A stretch of 64,000 nucleotides of DNA from Lactarius indigo (Eukaryota > Basidiomycota > Agaricomycetes > Russulales > Russulaceae): the NCBI GenBank assembly GCA_025766275.1, contig JAFKAC010000044.1, forward strand, positions 124,001 to 188,000, given 5' to 3'. Under the pieces are notes generated by a model. The model made no database searches. It saw only the letters and a list, made by a program, of their open reading frames with translations, and was not told where the DNA came from. Position 1 is the first letter of the stretch. Each line of letters opens with the position of its first letter. Of the stretch, positions 11,988 to 25,162 are shown one piece after another. The translations under genes and the position numbers were made by a program.

Positions 11988-14900
11988 ACCCATCGGCCTG
12001 GGTGAGGGCTTTAAATTGTAATTCTGTAATCATGACGCGCTTTCGTTCTCTTCGAATTCCAGTTTCAATATGCACGAATTACCGAATAGCCGACATAAAA
12101 GCATTAGTGGACTCAGGAGCCACCGACAACTTTGTACACCCAAGTTTCATAACAAAAATGGGCATTGGCACACGACCACTGGCCCAGCCAAGAAAGATCT
12201 GGAACATTGATCAGACCAAAAATAAAGCTGGGTCCATCACTCACTACACCGATCTTGATGTGTACGCCAAAGGATATCACAGAACAATGCGATTCCTTGT
12301 AACAAACCTTGGAACCAAGGAAATCGTGTTAGGGTACCCATGGTTGGCAACCTACGAGCCAACTATCAACTGGCGCGACGCGGTAATACATGAAGAAATC
12401 ATGCCAGTAGTGATTAGTACACAGGACAGTCTCCATCAACATACCATCATCGCTGCTGCCCTCACTAACGATCAAAAGGAAGAAATAGCTGCGGATTTAG
12501 ATGAGGAAGACACATACTTACGCGCTACTACATCCACCAAATTGGCGATCCAAGCAAAGAAAGAAGAACTGCCCGTGGAACTACCAGTGGTTTACCAAGC
12601 ATTCCAGAAGCTCTTCAGTGAAGAAGCATCTCAACGCTTCCCTCCCGCTAGGCCATGGGATCACGCCATTGATTTTAAACCAAACACTCCCTCAGCAATA
12701 GACTGCAAAATATACCCACTAACACAGGAAGAAGAGGGCAAGCTTAAGGAATTTTTAGACGAAAAACTTAAGCAGGGATACTTACGCCCTTCTATCTCCC
12801 CGTATGCATCATCATTTTTCTTTGTCAAAAAGAAGGACGGAAAGCTACGCCCCGTACAGGACTACTGGGTGATCAACTCTCACACCATACGCAACCAGTA
12901 TCCTCTTCCCCTCATTCAGGACCTTATTTATGACCTCAGCAATGCACACATCTATACCAAACTCGACATCCGTTGGGGGTATAACAACATCCATATTTGA
13001 GACGGCAATCAGGAGAAGGTGGCCTTCAAGACCAAATTTGGCCTCTTTGAACCAACAGTCATGTTCTTCGGCCTTACAAACTCACCCGCGACCTTCCAGA
13101 CGATGATGAACCACATCTATTGGGATATGATTGCAAAGCACGAACTCCGCGGAACTGTCATCCGCGTGTACATGGATGACATTGGAATTGCGACGCATGA
13201 GGGTCATGACTCCGCAGACCACGTCGCGGCGGTCACGGACGTCCTTCACATTGCCCAAGACCACGACCTGTACTTCAAGCTCGAGAAGTGCCTCTTCCAC
13301 CAACCTCGGATGGATTACCTGGGGGTAATCCTTGAAAAGGGGGTAACTTGCATGGATCCGGTAAAAGTTCGGGGTATCAAGGATTGGCCAACACCAACGA
13401 AAGTTAGGGACGTACGCTCTTTCTTGGGTTTCTGCAACTTTTACTGCTTATTCATCCGAGGTTTCGCCACACACGCCCGACCACTAAACCGACTCACAAG
13501 AAAGGACGCTGAATGGCGATGGACAGAAGAGGAAGATCGCGCATTCAAAATGCTCAAATGCCTCGTTACCGAGGAACCGGTACTGGTGCACCCCAACTTG
13601 CAGGAGCAATTTGAGCTGGAGGTTGACGCCTCCGGGTTCGCAGTGGGTGCAGTTCTTCTACAAAAAAAGTCTGACGGGCGCAAGCACCTGATAGGATACT
13701 ACTCTGCGACGTTGAGTGAAGCAGAACGCAATTATGATATTTACGACTTAGAACTCCTTGCCATCGTAAAAGCGCTCCGGCACTGGCGCCCCCTGCTTGC
13801 GGGATCCCCACACAAGATCAAAATATTCTCAGATCATTTGAACCTACAGTACTGGAAGACACCGCAGAAAATCAGTCGAAGAGTTGCCTGAGAGGTACTA
13901 GAACTGATGGAATACGACTTCGAAATCCACCACATCAAGGGAAAGAACAACGGCAGAGCGGATGCACTATCAAGACGACCGGATTACGATCAGGGAGAAG
14001 AAGATAACCAAGGTGTAGTCGTCCTACCTCCAGAGATATTTGTGCAAGCCATTAATGTTGCGCGCACGCTGGAAATACATCCCATGATGCAACAACCGAG
14101 GCGATGACAAGACCCCGCCATAATCAAAACCTGGATCGATGCCCATCATCTCAAAAAGATAGAAGGAGAATGGTACAAGGATGGGCGACTGGTGATTACA
14201 GGACCTATGATGACATACCGGGCGATCATATAAGACCATCATGACCCACCAATACATGGGCATCCCGGAATAAGCAGGACACAACGAATCGTAGAACAGC
14301 ATCACTGGTGGCCAAGCATTTGCCAAGATGTGTATGAGTATGTCATGGGATGCGCTGACTGCCAGCGAAACAAAGTCAATACCAGACCGACCCGCGCCCC
14401 ACTGCACCCAATTACTGCAGCCACTGATGCCCCCCCTTTTTACACTATCACCCTAGACTTCATCACCAAACTGCCGACCTCACAGTCATATGACAGCATT
14501 CTCACCATCACTGACCATGACTGCAGCAAGGCATCCATATTTGTCCCGTGCAATGAGGAGATTACGGCAGAGGGAACTGCAATTCTGTACGTCAATCATG
14601 TGTTCAGACGATTTGGGCTACCGCGTAAGATCATTAGCGACCGCGACCCCCGATTTACCTCCAAATTCACAAAAGAAGTATGCCGCATACTAGGCATCCA
14701 ACAAAATATTTCCACAGCCTATCACCCACGCACAGACAGACAATCTGAGCGAACCAATCAATGGCTTGAACAGTATCTGCGATTCTGGGCTAACGAGTGT
14801 CAAGATAACTGGGCGGTGTATCTCCCCATAGCAGAATTCGCTCATAACAATTGGCCCCACGAACACACGAAACAATCACCATTTATGCTCCTAATGGGAT

Positions 14901-16173
14901 ATAACCCGACGGCTGATTGAATGGATAAGCCATCCCCAATTCCGAACGTGATCACCAGACTGACACAGCTAAAGGAAGCACACCAACTCGCCCAAGACCT
15001 TATCAAAAAGGCACAAGATAGCTGGGTCCGGCATAAAGATACCCCACGCTATCAAATTGGCGATCAAGTGTGGCTGGAAGGGAAACACCTACAGACCAAT
15101 CAGCCCACAGCAAAACTAGCGGCGCGACGCCACGGGCCATTTAAGGTGGTTCAGGTGATGTCCCCTTACAACTATCATCTCAAACTTCCCACACAGTGGA
15201 GCATCCATCCAGTGTTCCACATCGATCTTCTCACGCCATACAAAAGTACAACCTTTCATGGCGAAAACTTCCCACGCCCGCCGCTGGATCTTGTGGAGGG
15301 CGAAGAGGAATACGAAGTCGAGGCCATTGTAGACTCCTGGCATTTCGGAAGAAGGAAGAAATTGCAATACCTCGTCAAATGGAAGGGTTACCCCGACTCG
15401 GAGAATCAGTGGGTCGATAAGGACGACGTATTCGCCCCAGACGCGATAAAGGAGTATCAAGCGGGCCGAACAGCCGCACGATGTCTTAAAAGCCAGCTCG
15501 AGGACGACCAGGGAGAGTATCACTCTTACATCCGATCCTCTCGAACCTCTATGCCCACTTCCCCGCTTAGACATGTCACCACGGCGATCCTCCTCGATCA
15601 AGTCGCACAAGACGCCGCCAACCTCATTGAAGATGACGAAGAAACCGTGGTTCAACAGGTCCAGCTCACTCTGTACACACCTGCAGACATGCGAACGGGG
15701 CATATCACTGCTCAAGAATGGGCTAATGTCTTACAGAGGTTCCCCGACCCGACTCACCAGCCCAACAACGAGCAGCAGCATGCCGTCCCTCACATCTTCC
15801 GAGACGACAACGGCAATCGAGAACCCATTGCCATCATCCCCCCAGGTGACGACCTCATTGGCACACGGGAAATTTTCCCTGCCGACCACCCCCTCGAAGA
15901 CCCAACAGGAGTTAGAAGCAGCGGAGGACTGGCGGAGGATGGCGAAGGAGTGGGCCAACAAACAACTGCGCTTAGCGCAGAGGAGGTTGAGCGAGTTGCG
16001 GCAGCGCAGGCAGCGCTCCCTAACGACGAGGCTCACGCTGACGACGAGGATTACTACCCGGTCAGACACCCCCTCCTTCGAACACACAGCCACCCTACTA
16101 ATCCCCGAATCACCCCTTGGCTCGTTCACACCGACGGAACCCCCATGTCTCGAGGACGTGTGCGATTGCCTGG
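11957..16173 (+). pseudogene. Element A pol pseudogene, 5' part (PR, RT, RNase H, IN, chromodomain)
   Basis: Aspartic protease with DSGA near 12110, reverse transcriptase with YMDD near 13170, RNase H with EVDASG near 13620, integrase zinc domain near 14230-14370, integrase core 14450-14780 and a chromodomain near 15310-15460. Stops include TGA at 12998-13000 and 13889-13891, and others near 14105, 14231 and 14918; the first two fit CGA to TGA. The frame continues past the chromodomain into a C-terminal extension and is cut at 16173 by element B, resuming at 24062. Confidence 0.88.
11969..11975 (+). promoter_or_regulatory. Candidate -1 frameshift site, element A
   Basis: GGGTTTT in the gag frame as G GGT TTT, shortly before the gag stop; pol continues in the -1 frame. 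A short possible stem ACCC/GGGT follows. The same heptamer is at the same place in B and C. Confidence 0.6.
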
Positions 16174-16702
16174 TGTCACGTTTCGACTGAGGACCCTTAC
16201 TGTACCGGTTGCAACTACGGCGGTAAGGTATATTAGTTGCGGACTTACCTACGATAGTGCGGTGATACGGTGATACAATAGGAGATACGGTACTGATTGC
16301 TGACTGAGAGCGGACGCCACTGATACTAGTACTAGTAGTACTAGGGTTTGAGATACTTACGCAATACATTGGACGCTTACTTACGGTGACTCATAGCAGC
16401 GCTTCAAAGCCTGCTAGATATATATTTAAACAGTCTTGTGAAGACCAAGATATGCCATCTTGGTCTTCTTGAATCGTCACTTGTGTTTCTTTCTCTCCCT
16501 CTCTCTCTGTCTCTCATCTCGCCTCGTGAAGCGTCCGACTCCGTTCATGACCGATACAGTATAAGCTTGCCGGTGTACCTCTGCGTATTCATTAAGGCAG
16601 GGACTTGGACCTTCGTGTCTTCAAGCCAACAGGACTAGTATATCGCTAAGTTGTTACTGCCATTCTGAGCTCAAGTCAAGCTGACGTCGTGACGGCGTAA
16701 CA
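16174..16702 (+). repeat. 5' LTR of gypsy element B
   Basis: TGTCACG...GTAACA. TATA-like TATTTAA at 16423-16429 lies 34 nt before ATCTTGGTCTT (16457-16467). About 18 differences from the 3' LTR, nearly all CpG transitions. Confidence 0.92.
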
Positions 16703-16704
16703 TT

Positions 16705-16715
16705 AAGACCAAGAT
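16705..16715 (+). promoter_or_regulatory. Primer binding site of element B (self-priming type)
   Basis: AAGACCAAGAT two bases after the LTR, complementary to ATCTTGGTCTT at 16457-16467 in the LTR. Confidence 0.75.
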
Positions 16716-16721
16716 CTCACC

Positions 16722-18794
16722 GTGGCCGTAACAACAAGAGACCAGTGGACGAACTTCCGTCCTTATTTGCTCCCAAGAAGGGGAGAACGCAACGTCCCCA
16801 CACGCTTTTTACAAGCTGCCAGTTGGAGGGACAGACAAGAAGAAACCGGATATTTCGTAGAGTTTAACGGACCTACTAGGTTCCGCCCAGTTGAGTTCAA
16901 CTTCAACCACCTGTGTTGGGTAGAAGTTACGTGGAATCCCATAGACTCCCAGTGGGACGTTATACAACCGACAGGGCCCAGATATCACTGCGACATCGAC
17001 GCACGAGAGCTCAACACCCGAGCTGATTGGGGCCCCATCGACGGGTAAGTATGAGAACACTCCACTGGAGAAGTAGTGTCGGAAGAAGCCGAAGAAGGCG
17101 AACAAAGTCAAGAAGAAAGCGAAGGATGAGAGCTGAATCAGACAGAAACTAGTGGGGGAGCAATACAAGATCTCCTCCTTGAACGAGCTGAGTCTGCACA
17201 TATTACTGAACCCGAACCAATTCATATCCGATCACCAGCCATTATGGCAACACTGACGCAAGCTATGGAAGAAGTCGCAATTGAAGAAGCACGCGCAATA
17301 CGAGAAGAGGCAAGAGAAATCCTCATGCCGATCAACCCCAACACAGGAATACGAATGACGGCAGACGACGCCGCCATCTTTCGAGCAATAGGATCCGATC
17401 GAGGAGACCCTCCATCGGAGCAACGACCCGCGTTGGAACTCCCCCCAGGTGTGGGAGGACCTGGTGGAGATCCATCACCGCCACCAGGAGGAGGCATCCC
17501 ATTCGACCTACGAAGAACCGAACCACCAGGAGGGCCGCCCACTGGACTGCCCGGAGGGGGCGGGGGTGGCGGAGGTAGAGGCGGCGGTAACAGAGGCGAC
17601 GCTGGAGGAGGAGGACACCACAATGAAAAATTAACCGGCGAGCCACCCTCTATTTTTGACGGTGACAGACTCAAAGTAGACCAATTCCTTACGCAGTGGC
17701 ACGTCTACTGGGGCATGAACCTGGACACCCCCATCATGCGAAACGACTACAGGAGATGTCTCCTATTCCTGTCATATATCAAAGGGGGAGCAGTCAGCAA
17801 ATGGGTCTTGTCCTTCCTGAATTGGCTCAATCGACAAATACAACGAGGGATCAGCCCCTACACGAGAGGTTTGTGGGACGCCGTGGCAGACAGCTTCAGC
17901 CAGTGATTCAAAAACACGCTGGAGCGAGAACAAGCACAGGCCATACTAAGGAAAGGCTTCAAAATGACAGGGGAAGACATTGATAAGTACGTCAATGACT
18001 TCAAACAGTTAGCAAGGAAGGCTCATTACCGCCTCAATGAACCACAAACCATCGACCTTTTTACGTCGGGATTACCCAAGGAACTGTTCAAGAACGCGTT
18101 CCAGTTCGACGACCCAACCACATTCGACGACTGGAAGAGGGCCATCCTTAAGAGACAAAAGAACTACATACACCTCAAGGCGAGGCTCAACGAGTACAAG
18201 AATACCCCCCAACAGTCAAAGAAGCAAAGCGGCAACGCAGGATGGATGCTTCCCCAGAATCTGCCACAAACGAACCCTTGGGCCATGGACACGTCGGCAG
18301 ATCGCGCCAAAGTACAACTCGCAGGATCGGAGGACATCGATTTCAACAAACTACCCCATCGCGACTGGCCGACGCCGCCCTTCCCACCGAGAGGAGGGCC
18401 CGGAGCAAGGGGACGAGGCAGAGGGGGGTCTCGACAGGACTTAAGGAACGTCCTTTGCTATAATTGTGACACTCTGGGGCATCTCTCATGACATTGTCCA
18501 TATCCAAGGAGACAGAGGCAAGGGCCCAATTTCCCTTCCAGTAGCAGAATGACCGAGACTGCCTGGCCACCTCAATGGCCCGGATCCCCCGGGCCCGTAT
18601 CTCAATACGAGCTGTCGCTGCCCGGATATGCAACACCAGCGCCCAGCGCAACACCCGCACCACAAATCAATGCAGCAAAAACGGCAGGAGAACAAGTGAA
18701 GGAGTGGCTTGCGCAGGTGGCCAATAGCACGGATGAGGTCAAAGACCTCATACTTCAAGACTTGTGGGGAAAAGAGGGTTTTCGGGACACCTGA
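16722..18794 (+). pseudogene. Element B gag pseudogene
   Basis: Same plan as in A: conserved N-terminal TRDQW segment, acidic linker, conserved ATG near 17244, glycine-rich stretch, capsid-like domain from about 17640, zinc knuckle beginning CYNCDTLGHLS near 18457. Stops occur at 17046-17048, about 17127, 17904-17906 and 18489-18491; the last two fit CGA to TGA. The frame ends just after the frameshift heptamer at 18776-18782. Confidence 0.85.
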
Positions 18795-21700
18795 ACCCGT
18801 CAGTCTGGGTGAGGGCTCTACAATGTAATTCTGTAATTGTGACAACACGCTATCAATCTCTGCGAATTCCAGTGACTGTCCGCACGAATTACCAAACGAC
18901 TGAAACCAACACGTTGGTTGACTCTGGAGTGACCAACAACTTCATCCGACCAAGTATGGCAGCACAGGCTGGCATCCCGGTGCAACAGTTAGAAACGCCA
19001 CGCAAAATATGGAACATCGATAACACGGAAAACAAAGCTGGGTTAATCACTCATTACGTTAACCTAGAAGTGAAAACACGTGGACAGATAAGAAAAATGA
19101 CCTTCCTGGTCACCGACCTCGGAAGCGAAGACATGGTGCTCGGCTACCCATGGTTAGGCGCCTTCGAGCCTACTATCTGTTGGGCGACAGCAACAATACA
19201 CCCCGATATGCAGCCCGTGGTACTGGCTACCACTGAAGAGCTGCTCACGGTACCCGCCGTTCGAGCCCTGATCACGACCGAAAAAGAAGCCATCTTACAA
19301 GAGTTAACCAAAGAAGTTTCCGCACGCGCTACTACCTCGACGGAGTTAGCCATATCAACAAAGCAACAACAGACGGCAGCCGTGCTACCGCCAGTATACG
19401 GGGAATTTGGCAAACTTTTCAACGAACAGGCTTCACATCGCTTCCCTCTGGCAAGACCCTGGGATCACGCGATAGACTTTAAACCATCGGCGCCGGCGTC
19501 TATAGATTGCAAGGTATACCCCATGACGCAAAAGGAAGAAGGAGAACTAAAGAAGTTCCTCGACGAGAAACTAAAGCAGGGATACCTACGCCCTTCTATC
19601 TCCTCGTACGCTTCCTCCTTTTTCTTCATTAAAAAGAAGGACGGACAACTACACCCGGTTCAGGACTACCGGGTTATTAATTCACACACTATTCGCAACC
19701 AATATCCGCTACCGCTCATACAGGACCTCATCCTCGACCTCAGTAACGCCCACATCTACACGAAACTTGACATTCGTTGGGGTTACAACAACATACGCAT
19801 CCGTGACGGGGACCAGGAGAAGGCAGCCTTCAAGACCAAATTCGGCCTCTTCGAACCCACGGTCATGTTCTTTGGCCTCACCAACTCCCCCACCACTTTC
19901 CAAGCAATGATGAACCATATCTATCGGGACACAATCACGAAGCATGAACGTCTTGGCACTACGATACGTGTTTACATGGATGACATTGGTATTGCCACTC
20001 ATTTCGATCACGACTTAGCGGCCCATATAAACGCGGTTCGTGACGTCTTGCGCGTAGCGGAGGAGCACGACCTCTATTTCAAGCTCGAAAAATGCCTGTT
20101 CCATCAACCACGCATGGATTACCTGGGGGTAATCCTTGAGAGGGGGGTGACCCAAATGAACCCTGTAAAAGTCCAAGGCATCAGGGACTGGCCGACACCG
20201 ACGAAGGTCAAAGACGTCCGATCTTTCCTCGGCTTCTGCAACTTTTACAGGCTTTTCATTCACGGCTTCGCAACTCACGCCAAACCACTTACCAAACTAA
20301 CGCGAAAAGATGAAGAGTGGCGGTGGACAGAAGATGAAGACAAGGCATTCAAGACCCTGAAGCACCTCGTAACGGAGGAACCGGTGCTAGCACACCCCGT
20401 CCTTCAAGACCCGTTTGAACTGGAAGTTGACGCGTCAGGATACACGGTGGGAGCCATCTTGCTACAAAAGAAATCTGATGGAAAACGACATCCCATAGGG
20501 TACTACTCCGCAACGCTCTCGGAGGCAGAGCGCAATTACAACATTTATGACCTAGAACTACTGGCGATCGTCAAGGCGTTGAGAAACTGGAGGCCACTAC
20601 TCACGGGAGCCCCGCACAAGATCAAAATTTACTCCGATCATCTCAATCTACAGTACTGGAAGTCACCACAAAAGATCAGTAGGCGGGTTGCTAGGGAAGT
20701 GCTTGAACTCTCTGAATATGACTTCGAGATTCACCACATCAAGGGAAAGAATAACGGAAGAGCAGACGCTCTGTCGAGACAACCGGATTATAATCAAGGA
20801 GTCGAAGACAACAGCGAAGTGGTCGTTCTGCCTCCTGAAGTCTTCATACGAACCCTCAACACCATGCGCACCTTCATCGCAAACCCAAACCTACTGCAAC
20901 CACGCCACCAACAGGACGAAGAAGTGATCAAGATATGGGCTGACCCTCACCAACTCAAGAAGATACAGGGAGAATGGTACAAAGACGGCAGGTTCGTGAT
21001 CACAGGGCCTGCCTCGACCCAACGCGTACTGATACACGACCATCACGACTTACCAATACACGGCCACCCGGGGATCGCGAGGACTCAACGCATCCTGGAA
21101 AGACATTATTGGTGGCCACGACTCCAAAAAGACGTATACGAGTACGTGCAAGGCTGCGCAGAATGCCAGCGAAACAAAGTAAACACAAGGCCCATACGAG
21201 CCGCGTTACATCCCATCACGCCGATACTGGAAGCCAAACCGTTTCACACGGTAGCAGTGGACTTCATCACTAAACTCCCCATGTCCAAAGGATACGACAG
21301 CATACTAACCGTTACGGACCACGACTGCAGCAAGGCTTCGGTCTTCATCCCCTGTCGAGAAGAGATCACCGCGGAAGAAACGGCAACTCTGTACGTCACT
21401 CATGTATTCAAACGTTTCGGGCTACCGCGCAAAATCATCAGTGATCGCGACCCCCGCTTCACATCCAAGTTCACCAAGGAAACCTGTCGCATTTTAGGAA
21501 TCCAACAGAACATATCGACTGCATACCACCCGCGCACTGACGGGCAGTCCGAACAAACAAATCAGTGGCTGGAACAGTACTTACGCTTCTGGGTAAATGA
21601 GCGGCAAGATAACTGGACTACTTATCTGCCAATCGCTGAATTCGCGCACAATAACTGGCCACATGAACACACCAAGAAGTCACCATTCCAGCTTCTGATG

Positions 21701-23503
21701 GGTTATGATCCACAAGCGGATTGGACGGATAAGCCATCCCCTCTCCCCCAGGTGACAGAGCGGCTGACACAACTAAAAGAAGCCAGGGAAGACGCCCAAT
21801 GCCTCATAAAGAAGGCGCAAGAAGCATGGGTCCGTAACAAAGAGACACCCAAGTTTAAGAATGGCGACCTCATATGGTTAGAAGGTAAACACCTGCGAAC
21901 CAATCAACCCACGGCAAAACTAGCGGCGCGACGCCACAGACCCTTTCGGGTAACTCAGGTGATGTCCCCCTACAACTATCGATTGGAGCTTCCCACGCAG
22001 TGGAGCATTCACCCCGTGTTTCACATCGATTTGCTCACGCCGTACAAGCAAACCCCGATTCATGGAGAAAACTTCACACGACCACCGCCCGAACTGATTG
22101 ATGGGGAAGAGGAATATGAAGTCGAGGCCATTCTAGATTCTTGGCACTTCGGCAGGGGACGACGCCTCCAGTACCTGGTCAAATGGAAGGGGTACCCAGA
22201 CTCGGAGAACCAGTGGGTCAATAAGGATGACGTCTTTGCGCCTTATGCCCTTCGCCTGTATGAGGAAACACAGACGCACGGGAGAGCAGTTAAAATGGGC
22301 AGCGCAAGGGCAGAGGAAAGTCATCCCCTCTTCCTACGCTCTGTTACCACTCTCATGCCTACCTCCCCATTGCGACATGTCACACAAGCGCAACTCCTCG
22401 ACTCCCTTGCAGAAGATGCCCACGCCCTCCTGGCTGAGGACGACGACACCAAAGTACCAAACACTCAACTCACGCCATGGACACCTCTTGCACCAGCAGA
22501 GGGGCCCATCACCATGCAAGAATGGATCAACGTCGTCACCAGATTCCCAGACCCAACAACTACCCCCGACGACGAGCAAGCAGTCGTCCACGTCTTCCGA
22601 AACGACAGCGGCGAGCGCGAACCGATCGCCGCTATCCCCCCAAGCGACGACCTCATCAGCGTTCGCGGAGTTTTCCCGAGCAACGACCAGCGTTCAAGCG
22701 CTGATGGAGTACAAGTTGGAGGGCTGGAGGAGAGTAGCGGCAGAGTGGCAGAAGGAACAGCTCGACTCAGCCGCGGCCCGACTGAGGGAGATGCGCGAGC
22801 GACGGCAGCAATGGTGGCAGCTGAGGCTGGCCATGACGACGAAGATTATTACCCGGCGAGACACCCCTTCCTTTGAACGAAACGCGACGCTGATAATCCC
22901 AGGGTCACGCCCTGGCTCATCTACTCCGACGGCTCCCCCATGTATCGAGGACGCGTGCGTGTGCCTGGTGCCACCGATCACCGTCCATTCACTGCTGCCG
23001 AGGACCCCGCGCATGTCATTGCGCCTGAAGGGTTCCGGGCAAACTGACGACCCCATTACATTCAATACCCCATCACCGGACCTGATGGAGTAGAGTGGGA
23101 CGCGTCGCACGTCCAGATTATTGGGGGGGCGGACCCCCTCATATTGGGAGTTATACCGGGCTCGCCACACGTGTACGGTAAGCCTTTCTACGCTGAACCC
23201 CACGTATCGGCCGCGCTCCGCCCCACATACCCCCACGAAGACCTTGTTGTCTTCGAGGCGGACCGAATCACCGACCGCACGCTCAACCGTATCAACGACG
23301 AGTCGCTCACCGCTGAGGTCACGCGATTCTGCATGGCCAGCTATGAGCTTGACCGTCTTCGCGCTTGAGTCAGCCAGCTCCGCGCCATGATTGAATGCGC
23401 GCAGGACGATCGGCGAGACTCCATTTACCAACTGGAGCGAGTGACGGCGTTGGAGCACATCGCCGACGAACAACGTGACTGGCCGGCGAGGGACTTTCGG
23501 TGA
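18764..23503 (+). pseudogene. Element B pol (long ORF, then broken C-terminal extension)
   Basis: Open from 18764 to 22876 (1370 codons): aspartic protease region in which the active-site triplet reads DSG followed by V, reverse transcriptase with YMDD near 19975, RNase H near 20430, integrase zinc domain near 21040-21180, integrase core with TDGQSE near 21540 and a chromodomain near 22120-22240. The frame stops with TGA at 22874-22876, then 23047 and 23368, where CGA is expected by comparison with A. The remaining part to 23503 is the accessory domain with LILG and VYGKPFY motifs. Confidence 0.88.
18776..18782 (+). promoter_or_regulatory. Candidate -1 frameshift site, element B
   Basis: GGGTTTT read as G GGT TTT in the gag frame, four codons before the gag stop. 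Pol lies in the -1 frame and lacks an ATG at the position where C has one (GTG here), which favours frameshifting over reinitiation. Confidence 0.6.
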
Positions 23504-23532
23504 GTCGGGGTCTCACGCTGAAGAGAGGGTGA

Positions 23533-24061
23533 TGTCACGTTTCGACTGAGGACCCTTACTGTACCGGTTGCAACTACGGCGGTAAGGTATATTAGTTGTG
23601 GACTTACCTACGATAGCGCGGTGATACGGTGATACGATAGGAGATACGGTACTGATTGCTGACTGAGAGTGGACGCCACTGATACTAGTACTAGTAGTAC
23701 TAGGGTTTGAGATACTTACGCGATACGTTGGACGCTTACTTACGGTGACTCATAGCAGCGCTTCAAAGCCTGCTAGATATGTATTTAAACAGTCTTGTGA
23801 AGACCAAGATACACCATCTTGGTCTTCTTGAATCGTCACTTGTGTTTCTTTCTCTACCTCTCTCTCTGTCTCTCATCTCGCCTCGTGAAGCGTCCGACTC
23901 CATTCGTGACCAATACAGTATAAGCTTGCCAGTGTACCTCCGCGTATTCATTAAGGCAGGGACTTGGACCTTCGTGTCTTCAAGCCAACAGGACTAGTAT
24001 ATCGCTAAGTTGTTACCGCCATTCCGAGCTCAAGTCGAGCTGACGTCGTGACGGCGTAACA
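23533..24061 (+). repeat. 3' LTR of gypsy element B
   Basis: 529 bp; ends GCGTAACA, followed by the CCTGG duplication and then the resumed sequence of element A. Confidence 0.92.
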
Positions 24062-24601
24062 CCTGGCGTCGCATTTCACACCCCCATCATGCACGACGAC
24101 GACCCTGCGCAGGTCCTTGCGCCTGAAGGGTTCCAGGCGAATCGACAGCCCCATTACATTCACTTCCCCATCACCGGACCCGACGGTGTAGAGAGGAACG
24201 CCAGTCATGTCCAGATCGTCGGAGGTGCGAACCCTTTTGTATTAGGACTCATCCCCAGCTCCCCCCATCTCTATGGCAAACCCCTCTACACCTTCCCGAT
24301 GCTGTCAGCTGCGGGACGCACCTTCATTGCCCATGAGGACTTAGTCATCCTCACCGCTGACAAGATCACAGACCGAGCGCTAAACCGCATCAGGGACGAG
24401 TCCCTGACTGCGGAAGTAATGCGTTACCAAGCGGCCGCCTATGAAGAAGAGAGGCTTGCTGCCCGCATCCACCAACTCCAGGCCATGCGGCTGTCCGCGA
24501 GGGACGACAAGAGGGACTGTATCTACTGGCTGGAGAGGGCTAATGTATTCGAGAGGATTAGCGACGAACAGTCTACTTGGCCGGCACGGGACTTTCAGTG
24601 A
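24062..24601 (+). pseudogene. Element A pol C-terminal extension, distal part
   Basis: Continues the pol reading interrupted at 16173; CCTGG occurs on both sides of B. It encodes the conserved accessory domain (PFVLG, LYGKPLY, later a charged helical stretch likely to form a coiled coil), ending at a stop in 24599-24601, 30 nt before the 3' LTR. No known catalytic motif is visible. Related segments are in B, C and G0. Confidence 0.8.
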
Positions 24602-24631
24602 GTCTGGGGTCTCACACTAAAAAGGGGGTGA

Positions 24632-25086
24632 TGTTACGGTTGCACATATCGAACCCTTACTGTACCGGTTGTGGCTACGGCAGTAAGGTAGATTAGTCAT
24701 GGACTTAGGGTTTACGATAGGAGTTAGGTGTTGGAGGATGACTCGATCCTAGTACAGGTAGTAGTAGTATTAGGATTGCGCTACTCACACAATACGTTGG
24801 ACACTACAATTACTGTGACTCATAGCAGCGCTTCTAAGCCTGCTCTTCTTGTATTTAAGGTAGCTGCGGAAGACCAAGAAATGCCATCTTGGTCTTCTTC
24901 AATCATCACTTTTCTGTCTTCGCATTCGAGTTCCACCTCTATCCGATTAGAGTGCCACAAGTTATACTAGTGTCTTCGAACATCTAGAACCTGCCTTCGT
25001 GCCATACGCCTCAAGGCGTGATCAGCTAAGTCATAGAGTTGCCTCATTAAAAGCTCAAGTCGAGCTAACGTCGTGACGGCGTTACA
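24632..25086 (+). repeat. 3' LTR of gypsy element A
   Basis: 455 bp, the same length as the 5' copy, preceded by the polypurine tract at about 24619-24631. Confidence 0.9.
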
Positions 25087-25162
25087 TATATGGTGGGTAG
25101 CTGCGAAGGCTCTTTACGCTTCGGATGACCACATGTACCTACTTCTATTTCTGACCCTGACC
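25087..25162. other. 76-bp stretch between element A and LTR X
   Basis: Unique sequence with no gene or repeat I can identify. It should have been the continuation of G0 or the flank of A, but matches neither, which shows that one side of A was rearranged. Confidence 0.3.

Larger units (their letters stand above)
16174..24061 (+). mobile_element. Ty3/gypsy chromovirus B nested in element A
   Basis: LTRs of 529 bp at 16174-16702 and 23533-24061, flanked by the 5-bp duplication CCTGG (16169-16173 and 24062-24066). Contains primer site, gag, pol and a purine tract before the 3' LTR. A long pol ORF survives (18764-22876), but gag and the pol C-terminus carry stops. It is younger than A because it sits inside it. 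Confidence 0.95.
9523..25086 (+). mobile_element. Ty3/gypsy chromovirus A, split by element B
   Basis: Identical-length 455-bp LTRs at 9523-9977 and 24632-25086, primer site at 9980-9990, gag, pol, and polypurine tract AAAAAGGGGGTGA just before the 3' LTR. Element B (16174-24061) lies inside the 3' part of pol. No 5-bp target duplication flanks A (CCATC left, TATAT right), so one side has been deleted or recombined. Coding regions carry several stops and the element is dead. Confidence 0.92.
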
